This document shows positions 24,436 through 25,591 of a DNA stretch of 25,591 bases, piece after piece; within the stretch, counting starts at the first letter, position 1, and every line of letters begins with the position of its first letter. Under the pieces are notes generated by a model, which was not told the origin of the DNA, did no database searches, and was given only the letters and a program-made list of their open reading frames with translations. The DNA is taken from assembly GCA_051648485.1 (NCBI GenBank), contig JBOFFH010000028.1:1-25591 (forward strand), in the 5' to 3' direction. The stretch comes from JAGNZR01 sp051648485. Lineage in GTDB: Bacteria; Fusobacteriota; Fusobacteriia; Fusobacteriales; Fusobacteriaceae. A program made the translations under genes and the position numbers.

Positions 24436-25452
24436 ATGAGCTATAGAATTTTAGATCTAATAAACCTCCTTGATTGTGAAATTAAGGGAGATTTAAGCAC
24501 AGAAAAAGTTTCTGGGCTTGCTCCCTTTTTTCAAGCTCAAGAGGAAGATTTAACCTTTGCATCAGATGAAAAATTTTTAAAAAATTTAGACAAGACTTTG
24601 GCTAAAGTAATAATCGTTCCTGCAGGTTTAGAACTTCCTGGATTAGGAAAAACATATTTATTAGTAAAGGAAAGTCCAAGAACTTTGATGCCTAAAATCT
24701 TAAATTTTTTCAAAAAAGATTTAAAACCAATTGAAGAAATGATCGAAAAAACTAGTAAGATAGGAAAAGATTGTCAAATAGCTCCCAATGTTTATATAGG
24801 TCATGATACGATTATAGGGAATAGAGTGAAAATAATGCCTGGAGCTGTAATATCTCAAGGTGTAGAGATAGGAAACGATTGCGTAATACATGCGAACGTA
24901 ACTATAAGAGAGTTTTGTAAAATAGGATCTGAATGTATATTTCAACCTGGAGCAGTAATTGGCTCCGATGGATTTGGGTATGTAAAATTGAATGGAAGAA
25001 ATACAAAAATAGATCAAATAGGTAGAGTTATAATAGAAAATGGAGTAGAGATAGGAGCTAATACTACAATAGATCGTGGAGCGATAGGAGACACTATAAT
25101 AAGAGCTTATACAAAAATAGATAATTTAGTTCAAGTAGCTCACAACGATATTATAGGAGAAAATTGTTTGATAATATCTCAAGTTGGAATAGCAGGAAGT
25201 ACAGAAGTGGGAGACAACACAACAATAGCAGGCCAAGTTGGGATAGCAGGTCATATAAAAATAGGTAAAAATGTTGTAATTGCTGCAAAATCAGGAGTTA
25301 TAGGAGATATTGGCGACAATCAAATGCTTTCAGGTTACCCTTTGGTTCCTCATAGAGAAGATATGAAAATAAAGGCAAGTCTTAGAAAATTACCTGAAAC
25401 TTTAAAAAAAATAAAAGAAATTGAAAAAACATTGAAAAATATGATAAAATAA
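24436..25452 (+). CDS. lpxD: UDP-3-O-(3-hydroxyacyl)glucosamine N-acyltransferase LpxD
   Basis: LpxD adds the N-linked 3-hydroxyacyl chain to UDP-3-O-acylglucosamine, the third step of lipid A synthesis. The 338-residue protein has the N-terminal uridine-binding domain (FASDEKFLKNL region), then about 10 hexapeptide repeats (I/VGxxxxI-type) forming a left-handed beta helix, and a C-terminal helical extension (about 305-338). The catalytic histidine is H236 in VQVAHNDIIGEN, matching H239 of E. coli LpxD. That motif and the N-terminal domain separate it from LpxA. The ATG follows CGGAGGAA. Position directly after skp matches the bamA-skp-lpxD order seen in many Gram-negative bacteria. Confidence 0.96.
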   Translation: MSYRILDLINLLDCEIKGDLSTEKVSGLAPFFQAQEEDLTFASDEKFLKNLDKTLAKVIIVPAGLELPGLGKTYLLVKESPRTLMPKILNFFKKDLKPIEEMIEKTSKIGKDCQIAPNVYIGHDTIIGNRVKIMPGAVISQGVEIGNDCVIHANVTIREFCKIGSECIFQPGAVIGSDGFGYVKLNGRNTKIDQIGRVIIENGVEIGANTTIDRGAIGDTIIRAYTKIDNLVQVAHNDIIGENCLIISQVGIAGSTEVGDNTTIAGQVGIAGHIKIGKNVVIAAKSGVIGDIGDNQMLSGYPLVPHREDMKIKASLRKLPETLKKIKEIEKTLKNMIK

Positions 25453-25478
25453 GCAATATAAAAAAAATGAGGTGAAAT

Positions 25479-25591
25479 ATGAAAAAAAGAATATATTTCA
25501 ATAAATGTGAAGAGATGAGATTTATTTCCCATTTAGATTTGCTTAGATTTTTTGAGAGAATAATGATAAAAGCAGAAATTCCTGTAAAATA
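25479..25591 (+). CDS. DUF2344 / TIGR03936-like protein, N-terminal fragment (3' partial)
   Basis: The first 37 codons and part of the next are present before the window ends. They include MRFISHLDLLRFFERIM, the recognisable N-terminal signature of the DUF2344 family of proteins associated with radical-SAM enzymes. Some members are fused to or encoded next to a radical-SAM domain; their function is not established. The ATG has GAGGTG four bases upstream, and it lies 26 nt after lpxD. With only the N-terminus visible the family call is fairly secure, but the full architecture is unknown. Confidence 0.75.
   Translation, partial: MKKRIYFNKCEEMRFISHLDLLRFFERIMIKAEIPVK

Overview
The window is an AT-rich (about 30% G+C by eye), almost gap-free stretch of chromosomal core genes, all on the + strand. 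The genes point to a diderm with outer-membrane and lipopolysaccharide functions (waaA, lpxD, bamA, tamB, skp). They sit beside genes and signals that look Firmicute-like: ymdB, ktrAB, a trmR-type methyltransferase, strong AGGAGG ribosome binding sites and frequent TTG/GTG starts. That mixture, with Lys/Asn/Ile-rich proteins, fits the Fusobacteriota (Fusobacteriaceae-like). This is an inference from gene content, not a database match.

Layout. (1) 1-708: the 3' part of a ferredoxin-nitroreductase fusion, cut by the window edge. (2) 784-2115: a DEAD-box RNA helicase with its own extended -10 promoter and a terminator. (3) 2250-5196: an AIR-synthase/HypE-like protein of unknown function, rsmB and a trmR-like methyltransferase, behind a good promoter at 2180-2208. 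(4) 5254-5573: four tRNA genes (Gly-TCC, Glu-TTC, Ala-TGC, Met-CAT) with a promoter at 5214-5242 and a strong terminator at 5585-5610. (5) 5737-12715: ymdB, prmA, cmk, waaA, trmB, purA and a MATE transporter, spaced 0-36 nt apart and closed by a terminator. (6) 12814 to the window end: ktrB, ktrA, mnmG, rsmG, tamB, bamA, skp, lpxD and the start of a DUF2344 gene. This run starts at a near-consensus promoter (12752-12780) and no terminator is visible in it. A weak internal promoter may precede tamB.

Themes. One is modification of the translation apparatus: RsmB and RsmG act on 16S rRNA; TrmB, MnmG and TrmR-like on tRNA; PrmA on ribosomal protein L11; a DEAD-box helicase on RNA. The other is building the outer membrane: TamB, BamA, Skp and LpxD form one block, and WaaA lies upstream. 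KtrAB adds potassium uptake, MATE efflux, PurA AMP synthesis and Cmk pyrimidine nucleotides.

I found no mobile element, CRISPR array, phage gene, defence cassette or toxin-antitoxin pair. No intergenic gap exceeds 300 bases. The window reads as ordinary housekeeping DNA. The points most worth a second look are the orphan HypE-like protein, a WaaA without the usual N-terminal membrane anchor, and the tamB-bamA-skp-lpxD block with a four-POTRA BamA and no tamA.
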